Positions 7,915-15,441 of a stretch of 53,868 nucleotides of DNA are shown here, piece by piece. The stretch's first letter is position 1. Every line of letters begins with the position of its first letter. The notes under the pieces are model-generated. The model made no database searches. It had not been told where the DNA came from and saw only the letters and a program-made list of their open reading frames with translations. A program made the translations under genes and the position numbers. Origin of the DNA: Deltaproteobacteria bacterium (GTDB taxonomy: Bacteria > Desulfobacterota > Syntrophia > Syntrophales > Smithellaceae); NCBI GenBank assembly GCA_026388535.1, contig JAPLJP010000168.1, positions 1 through 53,868 on the forward strand, written 5' to 3'.

Positions 7915-8958
7915 ATGAAAAAAGATATATTAAAGAAAATTTATTTTGTTGGGATGGTAATGTTTATTATAATTTTAAATCCGATCAGTAAAGTCCATTC
8001 TGCAAGTTATGAATCAAATCCCTTCTGGCAAAAACAACAGGCCTTTTTGCCTGAAGACATGAGATTTACCGACACTTACCGTCCCTCAGAAGAGACATGG
8101 GAATGGAATGGCCATAAAATCCATATTGATCGCTTTAAAAACGATAAGGCGCCGGCGAAGCTGATTTTACTGCATGGCGTTGGCACCAACGGACGCCAGA
8201 TGTCTCTGATCGTGGGCGGTCCTCTATGGAAAAGAGGATATGAATGCATTGCTCTGGACATGCCGGGTTATGGCATGACTGAAGTGAATCCTAATCGTCC
8301 GGTAACGTATACCGACTGGGTGCAGATTGTCAGTGATTTTATCGATACAGAAAAAAAGAAGGATAATCGCCCCATTATTCTGTACGGATTAAGCGCCGGA
8401 GGTATGCAGACCTATCATGTGGCGGCGAAGAACAGTCACGTCGCTGGCATTGTAGGCATGACATTTTTGGACCAACGGATAAAAATGGTCAGAGACAGAA
8501 CAGCCTATAATTTATTTATGAGTCGGGTGGGTGTTCCTTTTGCAGAGTTATTTTCTCATATACCGTTATTACGCGACATTAAGATTCCCATGCGGGTGGC
8601 TTCCAAAATGTATACTTTGGTAAATAATAAAGAAGCTCTAAAGGTGTTTCTCTCTGATAAATCATCGTCAGGCAGCTGGATGTCTATGCTTTTTCTGGCG
8701 GATTACATGAAATATGTTCCGGCAATTGAACCGGAAAATTTCACTCTTTGTCCGGTGCTTTTAACCCAACAGGCGATGGACAGATGGTCGCCGCTGGAAT
8801 TGAGCCAGCCCTTTATCGCAAAATTTACCAAGGTGAAAGTAAAAGTGGTAATGCTGGATAACGCGGGTCATTATCCCCTGGAGATGCCGGGCCTTAAGGA
8901 GATGGAAAACGCGATCGCAGTCTTTACGGAGGAAATAATTGACAGTATAAAAAAATAA
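7915..8958 (+). CDS. Exported alpha/beta hydrolase
   Basis: A protein of 347 aa with an N-terminal signal sequence: a KK-rich start, a hydrophobic run over residues 10-24, and a likely cut after VHSA near residue 30. The mature part is an alpha/beta hydrolase. An HGVG oxyanion motif lies near residue 86, the nucleophile serine in GLSAGG near residue 161, and the catalytic histidine in NAGHYPLE near residue 321. It probably cleaves an ester, lactone or thioester outside the cytoplasm, which would suit an uptake step before the acyl-CoA ligase. A GGGAGAGGG site precedes ATG 7915. The tail copy of a ferredoxin gene follows it. Confidence 0.85.
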   Translation: MKKDILKKIYFVGMVMFIIILNPISKVHSASYESNPFWQKQQAFLPEDMRFTDTYRPSEETWEWNGHKIHIDRFKNDKAPAKLILLHGVGTNGRQMSLIVGGPLWKRGYECIALDMPGYGMTEVNPNRPVTYTDWVQIVSDFIDTEKKKDNRPIILYGLSAGGMQTYHVAAKNSHVAGIVGMTFLDQRIKMVRDRTAYNLFMSRVGVPFAELFSHIPLLRDIKIPMRVASKMYTLVNNKEALKVFLSDKSSSGSWMSMLFLADYMKYVPAIEPENFTLCPVLLTQQAMDRWSPLELSQPFIAKFTKVKVKVVMLDNAGHYPLEMPGLKEMENAIAVFTEEIIDSIKK

Positions 8959-8967
8959 ACCGATTTC

Positions 8968-9033
8968 ATGCCAAAGTATCGTTTAAAGAAACTTTGTCAG
9001 GCGTCGAAAATGACTTTTCCGAAGCGCTACTAG
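8968..9033 (+). pseudogene. Ferredoxin C-terminal remnant
   Basis: A 21-codon frame ending in YRLKKLCQASKMTFPKRY then TAG. The ferredoxin at 6318 ends in YRLKKICQATEMTYPKRY then TAG, and the following bases are also alike (ATAAACGTAAACGG against ATAAAAGTAAACGG). This is the tail of a second ferredoxin copy, the rest of which is gone. Confidence 0.85.
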
Positions 9034-9147
9034 ATAAACGTAAACGGTATCTTTTATTAATTGGAGAATATAAAGCTCCAGTTTCCAATTATTCTTGTTC
9101 TTTTCTTTCATATGAGGGAAGGGAAGCGGAGAAAGTTTTTTCTTCAG

Positions 9148-10053
9148 TCAATTTTTCTTTTCGGACAGAATTGCCACCTTTTTGCCTATGGGCAAGATCT
9201 GTAATTCAAAAAAGGCGCAATGTCTGTTCGCTACAGCGAGAAATTCCTTGAAATGCGCTGTTAGTAGAATTCTCATTTTTTTTTCGAGTGGCACAAAGAA
9301 ATTATCAAAGTGAATTGGGATAACAAGTTTGGCGCCAAGTTTGAGAGGAACATTTTTAAGATAAGTTTCCGTATCGCCTCTGCCGGCAATGCCCAACAAA
9401 ACAACATCAGAGGTTACTCCTTCATACATTCCGGGTATGAATCCTGCGCTTCCATGATGTGCTATTGTACCATACGGATGCGATATCAAAATAGCATAAG
9501 TCTGTCCCAGTTTATAATCCCCGGCGGGGCGAGGTGGAAACAAAGGTTTATCAATTGTGCCGGGATAAGGCACTCTTCCCAGAAAAACAGGCCCGTGAAT
9601 GCTCTCGATGAATTTGAGCTTGAACTCACCCACGGTTATTTCTCTGTCAGGCTTTACCGCCTCCAGTTGCGCCTCTACAAGAGATGCTCCTCTGCCGACA
9701 TTCAAAGTGCTTTCCGAACCCATCAGGGGAGCGCCCGTTTCCAGAGCGAAATAAGGAGCGTCAAGGCAATGATCAAAGTGGGAGTGACTCACGGCTATTG
9801 CCTGAATGTGGTTTTTCCCAAGACGCGCAACCCATTTCTTTATAGCTTCTTTATCCGATTGCAGGGGTAATCCCATAGCTATTTTTAAAATTCCGCAACG
9901 GCTGACATAGGGATCAATCAGAATTCCTGTTTGATTGTCGGATATCAAAACTCCGGCGGTGCCGAGCCAGGTAATACTTACGGCGTTGGTCTCTCGCTTT
10001 TTGCTCTGTTTTATTCCTTCAATCTTCTTTGGATGGGGATCGGTACTTTCCAT
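9148..10053 (-). CDS. UlaG-like metallo-beta-lactamase-fold hydrolase
   Basis: A metallo-hydrolase of 301 aa. WLGTAGVLIS lies near residue 29, the metal motif HSHFDHCLD near residue 89, then GSAGFIPGMY and the C-terminal VIPIHFDNFF that would supply the remaining metal ligand and substrate side. The fold is that of UlaG (ascorbate-6-phosphate lactonase) and related cytosolic enzymes. The substrate here is unknown; a lactone or phosphoester is possible. It is convergent with the alpha/beta hydrolase and runs in the same direction as the GntR regulator, 36 bases behind it. No strong ribosome site is visible before the chosen ATG. Confidence 0.82.
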   Translation of the reverse strand: MESTDPHPKKIEGIKQSKKRETNAVSITWLGTAGVLISDNQTGILIDPYVSRCGILKIAMGLPLQSDKEAIKKWVARLGKNHIQAIAVSHSHFDHCLDAPYFALETGAPLMGSESTLNVGRGASLVEAQLEAVKPDREITVGEFKLKFIESIHGPVFLGRVPYPGTIDKPLFPPRPAGDYKLGQTYAILISHPYGTIAHHGSAGFIPGMYEGVTSDVVLLGIAGRGDTETYLKNVPLKLGAKLVIPIHFDNFFVPLEKKMRILLTAHFKEFLAVANRHCAFFELQILPIGKKVAILSEKKN

Positions 10054-10089
10054 AATTAATTATTAACGTTTTATTAAATTAGAGGAGGA

Positions 10090-10854
10090 TTATTCCTGCG
10101 GCTGCGTTGCACTTTGCGGCAGTGTGTTTTGAGTCAGCCTGCTACGGGTAATTTGGCGTTGCGCCATAAGTATCGAGCGGTATTGTTCCACGTAAATGTC
10201 CATCTCTTTGCCGGAACTCGAGAGAAAATCCATTAACAAAGATTTCTTGGATGTAATAAATTTCTCCAGATCGACCTGACTGACAGAGTCCATAAATATC
10301 CTGAGCATGTTCCTGCGCAGAGGGCGTGATGAATTGAACAGAAGTGATAATACCATATTGTTGACCGTTGCGGCAATAATGTCCTGCTGTTCCAGCCAGA
10401 GTTCAATCAGTTTGTCTTTATGATCTTTGTATTTAATTTCTATATCCATCGAATCGGACAGTGTCTTTAAATCGCGGGAGGAGCCTCGCTGTCCGGCCAT
10501 TCTGATCATGTCGGGAAACAGGGTTATCCACCATTCCCACACTTCATCAATCATAAACATATCAACGGCCAATTCGTCTTCGGGAGCGTTATTCTGGGAA
10601 AAAAGCACCCGCAGAAAATCAATACCGGCATTTTTTAAGAAGTCTTTTACATAGATTCCGTCTCCCGGACGAATGTCTAGTAATTCCATTGATTCAAGCT
10701 GTTTGAGCGCTACGCGCAGAGAGGTTCTGTCTACATTCATAGAGGCGGAAAGTTCTCTTTCCGGGGGCAGTTTTTGTCCCGGTATTATTTTATGGAAAAA
10801 AATATCGCGCATGAGAGAAGTAGCAACTTTCTGGTGAGCCTGTTTATTGGCCAT
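10090..10854 (-). CDS. FadR-type GntR transcriptional regulator
   Basis: A protein of 254 aa. The N-terminal winged helix includes LPPERELSASMNVDRTSLR near residues 27-46, the signature of the GntR family. An all-helical effector domain follows from about residue 80. The family represses catabolic operons and releases DNA on binding an acid or acyl-CoA. A perfect ATTGGT-TAA-ACCAAT palindrome lies 91 bases upstream in the divergent promoter region and fits the TGGT-N3-ACCA site of FadR-subfamily proteins. It is therefore the likely controller of the island. GGAGG sits about 12 bases before the ATG. Downstream lies the UlaG-like gene. Confidence 0.87.
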   Translation of the reverse strand: MANKQAHQKVATSLMRDIFFHKIIPGQKLPPERELSASMNVDRTSLRVALKQLESMELLDIRPGDGIYVKDFLKNAGIDFLRVLFSQNNAPEDELAVDMFMIDEVWEWWITLFPDMIRMAGQRGSSRDLKTLSDSMDIEIKYKDHKDKLIELWLEQQDIIAATVNNMVLSLLFNSSRPLRRNMLRIFMDSVSQVDLEKFITSKKSLLMDFLSSSGKEMDIYVEQYRSILMAQRQITRSRLTQNTLPQSATQPQE

Positions 10855-10917
10855 TTACTTTTAGAACCTCCAAATTAAATTTATTAGACCGGTGTTGTTA
10901 ATTATGTATTTATTTGC

Positions 10918-10946
10918 TTGACAAAAGCAAGTGCAAAATATATGCA
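10918..10946 (+). promoter_or_regulatory. Sigma70-type promoter, divergent from the GntR gene
   Basis: TTGACA (10918-10923), a 17-base spacer and TATGCA (10941-10946). It points right, toward the thiolase remnant at 11005 and the SDR at 11351. Its -10 box touches the palindromic operator. Confidence 0.65.
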
Positions 10947-10960
10947 TTGGTTAAACCAAT
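10946..10960 (+). promoter_or_regulatory. FadR/GntR-type operator
   Basis: The 15-base perfect palindrome ATTGGT-TAA-ACCAAT matches the TGGT-N3-ACCA arrangement known for FadR-subfamily operators. It lies immediately over the expected transcription start of the promoter at 10918, so binding would block it. The adjacent divergent gene encodes such a regulator. Confidence 0.72.
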
Positions 10961-11004
10961 ACTAGGAATAGATGAAACCAACATAAAATAAGAGGTTCAA
11001 TGCT

Positions 11005-11133
11005 ATGAGAGAAGTATACGTCATTGGTGCCCATACTATTAAATTAGGCAAATGTCTTAATCAAAGTATTAATGACCTAACCGCAAGCACAGTAACTTCC
11101 TGTCTTAAAGACGCCGGTAAAGCGTTTCCGTGA
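11005..11133 (+). pseudogene. Decayed thiolase N-terminus
   Basis: A 42-codon frame starting MREVYVIGAHTIKLGK and ending in TGA at 11131. It follows the thiolase start pattern (M-R-x-VYI-x-GA, then GK) of the gene at 1838 over about 37 residues, including a match to the ASLQHAGL region (SCLKDAGK). It has an AGAGG site before the ATG and lies right behind the regulated promoter. The catalytic part is absent. Confidence 0.7.
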
Positions 11134-11208
11134 CGCCAAACACGCGCAGGCGTTGCTGGGTCTGGCACAGATGCGTAAATTGTCCTTTATCAGAGAATTA
11201 ATGGCATA
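11130..11208 (+). pseudogene. Tail fragment of an unidentified gene
   Basis: In another frame a stretch reading RDAKHAQALLGLAQMRKLSF and ending RELMA then TAA directly abuts the thiolase remnant. It looks like a genuine protein C-terminus, but no family is identifiable. It suggests that two gene ends were joined by deletion. Confidence 0.35.
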
Positions 11209-11350
11209 AAGATATTGTAATGGTCCTACCCCCCCCCAAAAGTCGGTAGGTAACCGAAGGGAACCCCTGATAGCGCTTTAGAGCTCTATTGGGGGTTTCT
11301 GGCTATTCAAAAGATAAAGCTTAAATAAAGATATTAAGTGAGAAAACTAA
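11209..11350 (+). other. Intergenic region with hairpins and a C9 tract
   Basis: It holds CCTACC and GGTAGG facing each other around a run of nine C, then AACCCC (11262) facing GGGGTT (11292) with a 24-base interior. There is no T-tract, so a terminator is doubtful. The C9 run could be length-variable. No gene is seen. Confidence 0.4.
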
Positions 11351-12214
11351 ATGCATTTGAACAAGAAATTTCCGGGGAAAAGGGTCGTGATTACCGGAGC
11401 CGGCAGCGGCCTCGGAAGGGCGTTAGCCCTTGAATTCGCGAAAAGGAATTGGAACATCGCCATTGCTGAGATCAACAATGAACGGGCTAGAGAGACGGCT
11501 GAAATGGTAAAACAGGAAGGCGGAAAGCCTCTGGTGGTGCACTGTGACGTGACGAAGCCGGAAGATCTTGACAATGTTCTAAAAAAAGTACTGAAAGAAT
11601 GGCATGGAGTGGACATTTTGATCAATAACGCCGGCGTTGCCTCGGCCGGCTGGTTTGAAAAGATTCCGCTGGAAAAATGGGATTGGATCATCGGGCTTAA
11701 CACAAACAGCATCATTCACGGATGCCGCTCGTTTATCCCCTATTTTAAGGAGCGGAAATCGGGATATATAGTCAATGTGGCGTCGAACGCCGGTATCGCC
11801 TCACTGCCGGAGATGGCGAGCTACAACGCGACCAAAGCCGCGGCGATATCACTCACCGAAACGCTTAGAATCGAGCTCTCCGCGAGCAATATAGGCGTGT
11901 CCGTCGTATGTCCCACGTTCTTCAAAACGAACCTTATGGACCAGTTCTCGTCGCCGGATGAGCGCCAGCGCCAGCTTGCCGATACATTCTTCGGAAATGC
12001 CAAGGTAACATCGGAAAAAGTAGCGCATCATACAATTAAATCAATTGAGAAAAACCGCTTCTACATCATAACCCAGAAAGACGGCAGAAACATGTGGCGT
12101 ATGAAGCGTTGGACTCCGGAACTCTACTTTAAAATATTCGGGCTTATCTACAAAACAGGATTTTTTGACAGGCATCTCGTAAAATTATTAAAAGTACTAA
12201 ATGTTGTCGGATAA
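11351..12214 (+). CDS. Short-chain dehydrogenase/reductase (SDR)
   Basis: A classical SDR of 287 aa. TGAGSGLG lies at about residues 14-21, NNAG near residue 93, the catalytic serine in NVASNAG near residue 139, and YNATK near residue 157. A C-terminal extension beyond residue 250 is basic and hydrophobic (FFDRHLVKLLKVL) and may attach to a membrane or partner. It lies downstream of the GntR-controlled promoter and of a thiolase remnant, and it is followed 15 bases later by a truncated nitroreductase start. Reaction type is likely hydroxyl/keto conversion on an acyl or ring substrate; the substrate is not readable. Confidence 0.88.
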   Translation: MHLNKKFPGKRVVITGAGSGLGRALALEFAKRNWNIAIAEINNERARETAEMVKQEGGKPLVVHCDVTKPEDLDNVLKKVLKEWHGVDILINNAGVASAGWFEKIPLEKWDWIIGLNTNSIIHGCRSFIPYFKERKSGYIVNVASNAGIASLPEMASYNATKAAAISLTETLRIELSASNIGVSVVCPTFFKTNLMDQFSSPDERQRQLADTFFGNAKVTSEKVAHHTIKSIEKNRFYIITQKDGRNMWRMKRWTPELYFKIFGLIYKTGFFDRHLVKLLKVLNVVG

Positions 12215-12229
12215 AATTAAGGAGGAGAT

Positions 12230-12373
12230 ATGAGTAAAGATAATGAAGATCTTGCCCCTCTCGGCACTTGGCAGGAAGGAATGCCTTGGAACCCGGTGGA
12301 AAAGGTCATCATGGAGCGCCGGAGCGTGCGGAACCGCCTGCCCTCATGGCGCTATCACATTGCCTCCCGATAA
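12230..12373 (+). pseudogene. Truncated nitroreductase N-terminus
   Basis: A 47-codon frame with a strong GGAGG site. Residues 8-34 (APLGTWQEGMPWNPVEKV, then IMERRSVR) match the nitroreductase at 5555 (SPLGTYKEGMPWNPVEKV, then IMERRSVR). After the last Arg the sequence leaves the family and ends at TAA. It is a remnant of a second nitroreductase copy and may still be translated. Confidence 0.85.
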
Positions 12374-12403
12374 ATTATTATGCGCAGATAACTCAATATT
12401 TGA

Positions 12404-12432
12404 TTGACAGACAAGACACTTCTTAATATGTT
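12404..12432 (+). promoter_or_regulatory. Sigma70-type promoter before the QueG-like gene
   Basis: TTGACA (12404-12409), 17 bases, TATGTT (12427-12432). It lies 49 bases before the ATG at 12482 and just after the nitroreductase remnant. Confidence 0.62.
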
Positions 12433-12481
12433 TTCACATCTTTAATTCCTTTCAAGTCTTTTATTCCATAAAGGAGAGTTT

Positions 12482-13291
12482 ATGCAGAATAATATCATTA
12501 ATGAAATCAATTCCCGTGCGGATAGAGATGGTGTCATTATTGGGGCTGCTCCAGCCGAAGTTCTAAACACAGAAGCGCCCGAAGGTTTTCGACCCGGGGA
12601 CATGCTGCCAGGCGCCAAGACAGTGTTGGTGTTTGCTAAATCTCTGCCTTGCGCTGTTTTCCAGACACCGGATGATTATAGAAATCTTTTCTACCAGAGG
12701 TCTGCCTATGTGCACTACCTCCTCATGGATAAACTTGCCAATGATATAAGCCTTATGCTTCAGGATGCCGGTTATCAATCGCTTCCTATTCCTTCCTACA
12801 GCCCCTTACGTTTTTTTGAAGGTGAGCCGCGCGGCGTCATCAGCCTGAAGCATGTCGCAGTTCAGGCCGGGCTTGGGAGTATGGGACGCAATTCCCTGCT
12901 CATTCATCCGCAACACGGAAATGTGATGCGTCTGGGGGCGCTCGTAACCGAGATGGAGTGGCCGCAATATCCCGCAATCAATGATGAGAGCCCCTGTCCG
13001 GATGGATGCCGTTTATGCGAACGAGCCTGTCCTGTTGGCGCTATAAAGGATGGGCATATTGATAAGACCGCCTGCATGGGAAAATGCATCAAACATATTC
13101 TCCTTCCGCCCGCTTTTATGCAGCCGCTGATGAAACGTACTGTGGCGGCAAGCAAACTGATGACAAAATTTATGGAACTCATATCGCTTAACTTTTTTGA
13201 GACCTACGGCATTGAATGCGCAGCCTGTCTAAAGGCATGCATTCATTTCCCGGGAAACAAGGCGGCTAAAAATCCGCGCGCGCGTGATTAG
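12482..13291 (+). CDS. QueG-like iron-sulfur protein (4Fe-4S double-cluster)
   Basis: A protein of 269 aa resembling the epoxyqueuosine reductase/reductive dehalogenase-like superfamily. LRFFEGEPRG and GLGSMGRNSLLIHP near residues 115-142 recall that family. Iron-sulfur ligands are in CPDGCRLCERACP (about 171-183) and CAACLKACIHFPG (about 246-258), with an extra CMGKC. It is shorter than QueG and lacks its C-terminal HEAT-like part, so a tRNA-modification role is unlikely. An electron-transfer or corrinoid-linked redox role within the island is an inference. AAGGAGAG precedes the ATG, and a strong promoter lies 49 bases upstream. Confidence 0.78.
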   Translation: MQNNIINEINSRADRDGVIIGAAPAEVLNTEAPEGFRPGDMLPGAKTVLVFAKSLPCAVFQTPDDYRNLFYQRSAYVHYLLMDKLANDISLMLQDAGYQSLPIPSYSPLRFFEGEPRGVISLKHVAVQAGLGSMGRNSLLIHPQHGNVMRLGALVTEMEWPQYPAINDESPCPDGCRLCERACPVGAIKDGHIDKTACMGKCIKHILLPPAFMQPLMKRTVAASKLMTKFMELISLNFFETYGIECAACLKACIHFPGNKAAKNPRARD

Positions 13292-13339
13292 GTGTCCAGG
13301 CAAAAAGTTAAAAGGATAAGAAGAGGAGTTTACATTTCA

Positions 13340-13368
13340 TTGACATAAAAAACCGTTCTTCTTATACT
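13340..13368 (+). promoter_or_regulatory. Sigma70-type promoter before the FATP-like ligase
   Basis: TTGACA (13340-13345), 17 bases, TATACT (13363-13368): near-consensus. The ligase starts at 13452, leaving an untranslated leader of about 75 bases. Confidence 0.7.
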
Positions 13369-13451
13369 TTGTTTCATGAGAAGTAGTTTCTTATCCGAGG
13401 CGATTTCTGTTTGGCAATAACGATATATTTTTTCGGGGGGGAGATAAATTA

Positions 13452-15308
13452 GTGAAACAAATAAATCTGAAAACAATCATACGAAAAGTCTTCGGTTTTG
13501 TGAACTTCGGCAACATGATAAAAGTTACTCTTTGGTGGCTTTGCTTCAGGCGTAATCGCGTGTTTTTCATATTTGAAGGCCGAGGATACACCTATCGAGA
13601 AGTTTATCAACAAGCTCAGCGCTATGCGGGATTTTTTCTGAGTGTAAGAAAAAAGCTTGTGGACAGCGGAAAGCTGGATAAAAATAAGCGGCTCTCTTTT
13701 GGCGTCTACATGGATAATACCCCCGAATTCCTTTTTGCCGCTTTCGGCGCGGGCCTAAGTAATTCTATCCTCTTCGCCATCAATTCCGGATTTCGGGGGG
13801 AAACACTCGCCAAGGTTATGGATCAGGCTGGAATATCGTTTCTGATTATCAACGACAGCACCTTGAAAGAAGTGGAAGGCGCAATAAAAAATATTCAGGT
13901 AATCGGCCCTGAAAATGTTTACTTCATTGGGGATAAGAAAACTTTTCAATCAAGCGGATTCCAGTCACTGGAGGATGCGGTTGAGGAATCCCAGTGCGTT
14001 ACAGTGCCCGGGAGCTATCGAGTCAAGGTGGATAATTTCAGTCCGGTAATTGTTATCTATACCTCGGGCACATCGGGCATGCCCAAGGGGGTGCCGTGCA
14101 CTCATATCAAAATGTTCGGTGCGGGTTTTGTTGTGCAATCGGCTGTTCATCTTAACAGTAGGGACAGAGGTTATATTTCGATGCCTTTGTTTCATTCCAA
14201 CGCCTGGTATATTGGAATACTGCCTCAGATGATTGTGGGCGGCAGTTTTGTCCTGAAGAGGCGTTTTTCCGCAAGCGCCTTTGAGGAAGATATGCTCGCC
14301 CATGGAGTGACCTTTCTTAACTATGTCGGTCAGCCGCTTCATTACATAATTGACGCTCTTGAACGCAAATACGGCAGCGGCGAAGCGGTAGAGGCCGCCC
14401 TGGCCAAACATCCTCGCAACAAGTTCCGCAGTGCTTACGGCAACGGTGCCACGGTCAACGATCGTATAAAATTCAAACACTATCTGGGGATGGAGCATAT
14501 TTATGAAATATACGGTTCTACCGAGGCGGTTATCACTACGGCCAACTGTCCCGGAGACCCGGTTGATTCGGTAGGCCGAGTGGATTCATCCATTTGTATC
14601 TTGGATGAAGAGGGAAACGAATGCGCGCCGGGGGTTGTGGATGCGAGCGGCGCGCTTACCAACTATGATAAAGCCGTGGGCGAAATCTGCCGCAAGATAG
14701 GTGATAACAACCTCAGGTTCGAAGGGTATTTCGGCAATGAGGGAGCGACCAGTCAGAAATTCCGCGAAGGCTGGTATCATTCAGGCGATTTAGGTCATGT
14801 AAGGATTGTAAACTCAAAGCGCTATATGTTTTTTAATGGCCGCACCGATGACTGGATTCGCAAAGACGGAGAGAATTTTTCAGCCGAGAGTGTTCTTTGT
14901 TTTGCCCAGAATATTCCGGTCGTGGATTGCGCCATTGCCTACGGCGCACCCTGTGAAGTCGCCGATGAGAAGGTTATGGTTACCGTCCAGCTTAAGGATG
15001 GCTTCGCATTTGAACCGGATAAAGTCTATGCGTGGTTTATCAAACAGCAGAAAGAAGGCGGTATGGACCCCAAATGGATGCCTGATTATATCCGCATCAT
15101 CGAGAGTTTTCCTGTTACTGATACCCAGAAAATTATGGTGCGGCCTTTCAAACGCGAAAATTTCAACCTTGAAGGCAATCCCGGCATGCAGATTTATTTC
15201 AGACAGCGCGGCGATAATACTTATCGCCGGCTCACGCCTGACGAGTTCAATAAAATCAAAGAGGAGTTCAAGTTAAACGGCCGGGAGGCGATTTTAACCG
15301 CGCGCTGA
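13452..15308 (+). CDS. FATP/long-chain acyl-CoA synthetase-like ligase
   Basis: An AMP-forming ligase of 618 aa. YTSGTSGMPKG lies near residues 202-212, EIYGSTEA near 352, GWYHSGDLG near 440, and the FNGRTDDWIRKDGENFSAE stretch near 458, all typical of the FATP (SLC27-like) and FadD branches. It should make acyl-CoA from a fatty, bile-type or other bulky acid. The start is GTG behind a GGGGGGGAG run. A hydrophobic stretch near residues 20-33 (VTLWWLCF) could contact the membrane. It is the second acyl-CoA ligase of the island, and only about 30% similar by eye to the one at 3157. Confidence 0.9.
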   Translation: MKQINLKTIIRKVFGFVNFGNMIKVTLWWLCFRRNRVFFIFEGRGYTYREVYQQAQRYAGFFLSVRKKLVDSGKLDKNKRLSFGVYMDNTPEFLFAAFGAGLSNSILFAINSGFRGETLAKVMDQAGISFLIINDSTLKEVEGAIKNIQVIGPENVYFIGDKKTFQSSGFQSLEDAVEESQCVTVPGSYRVKVDNFSPVIVIYTSGTSGMPKGVPCTHIKMFGAGFVVQSAVHLNSRDRGYISMPLFHSNAWYIGILPQMIVGGSFVLKRRFSASAFEEDMLAHGVTFLNYVGQPLHYIIDALERKYGSGEAVEAALAKHPRNKFRSAYGNGATVNDRIKFKHYLGMEHIYEIYGSTEAVITTANCPGDPVDSVGRVDSSICILDEEGNECAPGVVDASGALTNYDKAVGEICRKIGDNNLRFEGYFGNEGATSQKFREGWYHSGDLGHVRIVNSKRYMFFNGRTDDWIRKDGENFSAESVLCFAQNIPVVDCAIAYGAPCEVADEKVMVTVQLKDGFAFEPDKVYAWFIKQQKEGGMDPKWMPDYIRIIESFPVTDTQKIMVRPFKRENFNLEGNPGMQIYFRQRGDNTYRRLTPDEFNKIKEEFKLNGREAILTAR

Positions 15309-15344
15309 TTAAATGCACCGTCTCATATATGGTGGCTATATTCA

Positions 15345-15373
15345 TTGACGTGAAAGATACTTCATTATATATT
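15345..15373 (+). promoter_or_regulatory. Sigma70-type promoter before the ClpB-like gene
   Basis: TTGACG (15345-15350), 17 bases, TATATT (15368-15373), about 70 bases before the ATG. No heat-shock sigma32 motif was recognised. Confidence 0.62.
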
Positions 15374-15441
15374 TCCAGTGTAAAAAGGAAATTTCATATC
15401 AAAAAATATCAAGCAAAATAAATCTTCGGAAAAGGATTCGC

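Noticed and set aside
8994-9251. 85-codon open frame after the alpha/beta hydrolase
   Set aside because: It overlaps the ferredoxin remnant in another frame and the 3' end of the UlaG-like gene, and has no ribosome site or family likeness.
9310-9870. 186-codon open frame opposite the UlaG-like gene
   Set aside because: The minus-strand gene has a complete metal-binding motif; this frame is its shadow.
11260-11300. Rho-independent terminator before the second SDR
   Set aside because: AACCCC and GGGGTT could pair, but the interior is long and no T-tract follows; it would also cut the regulated transcript before its first intact gene.
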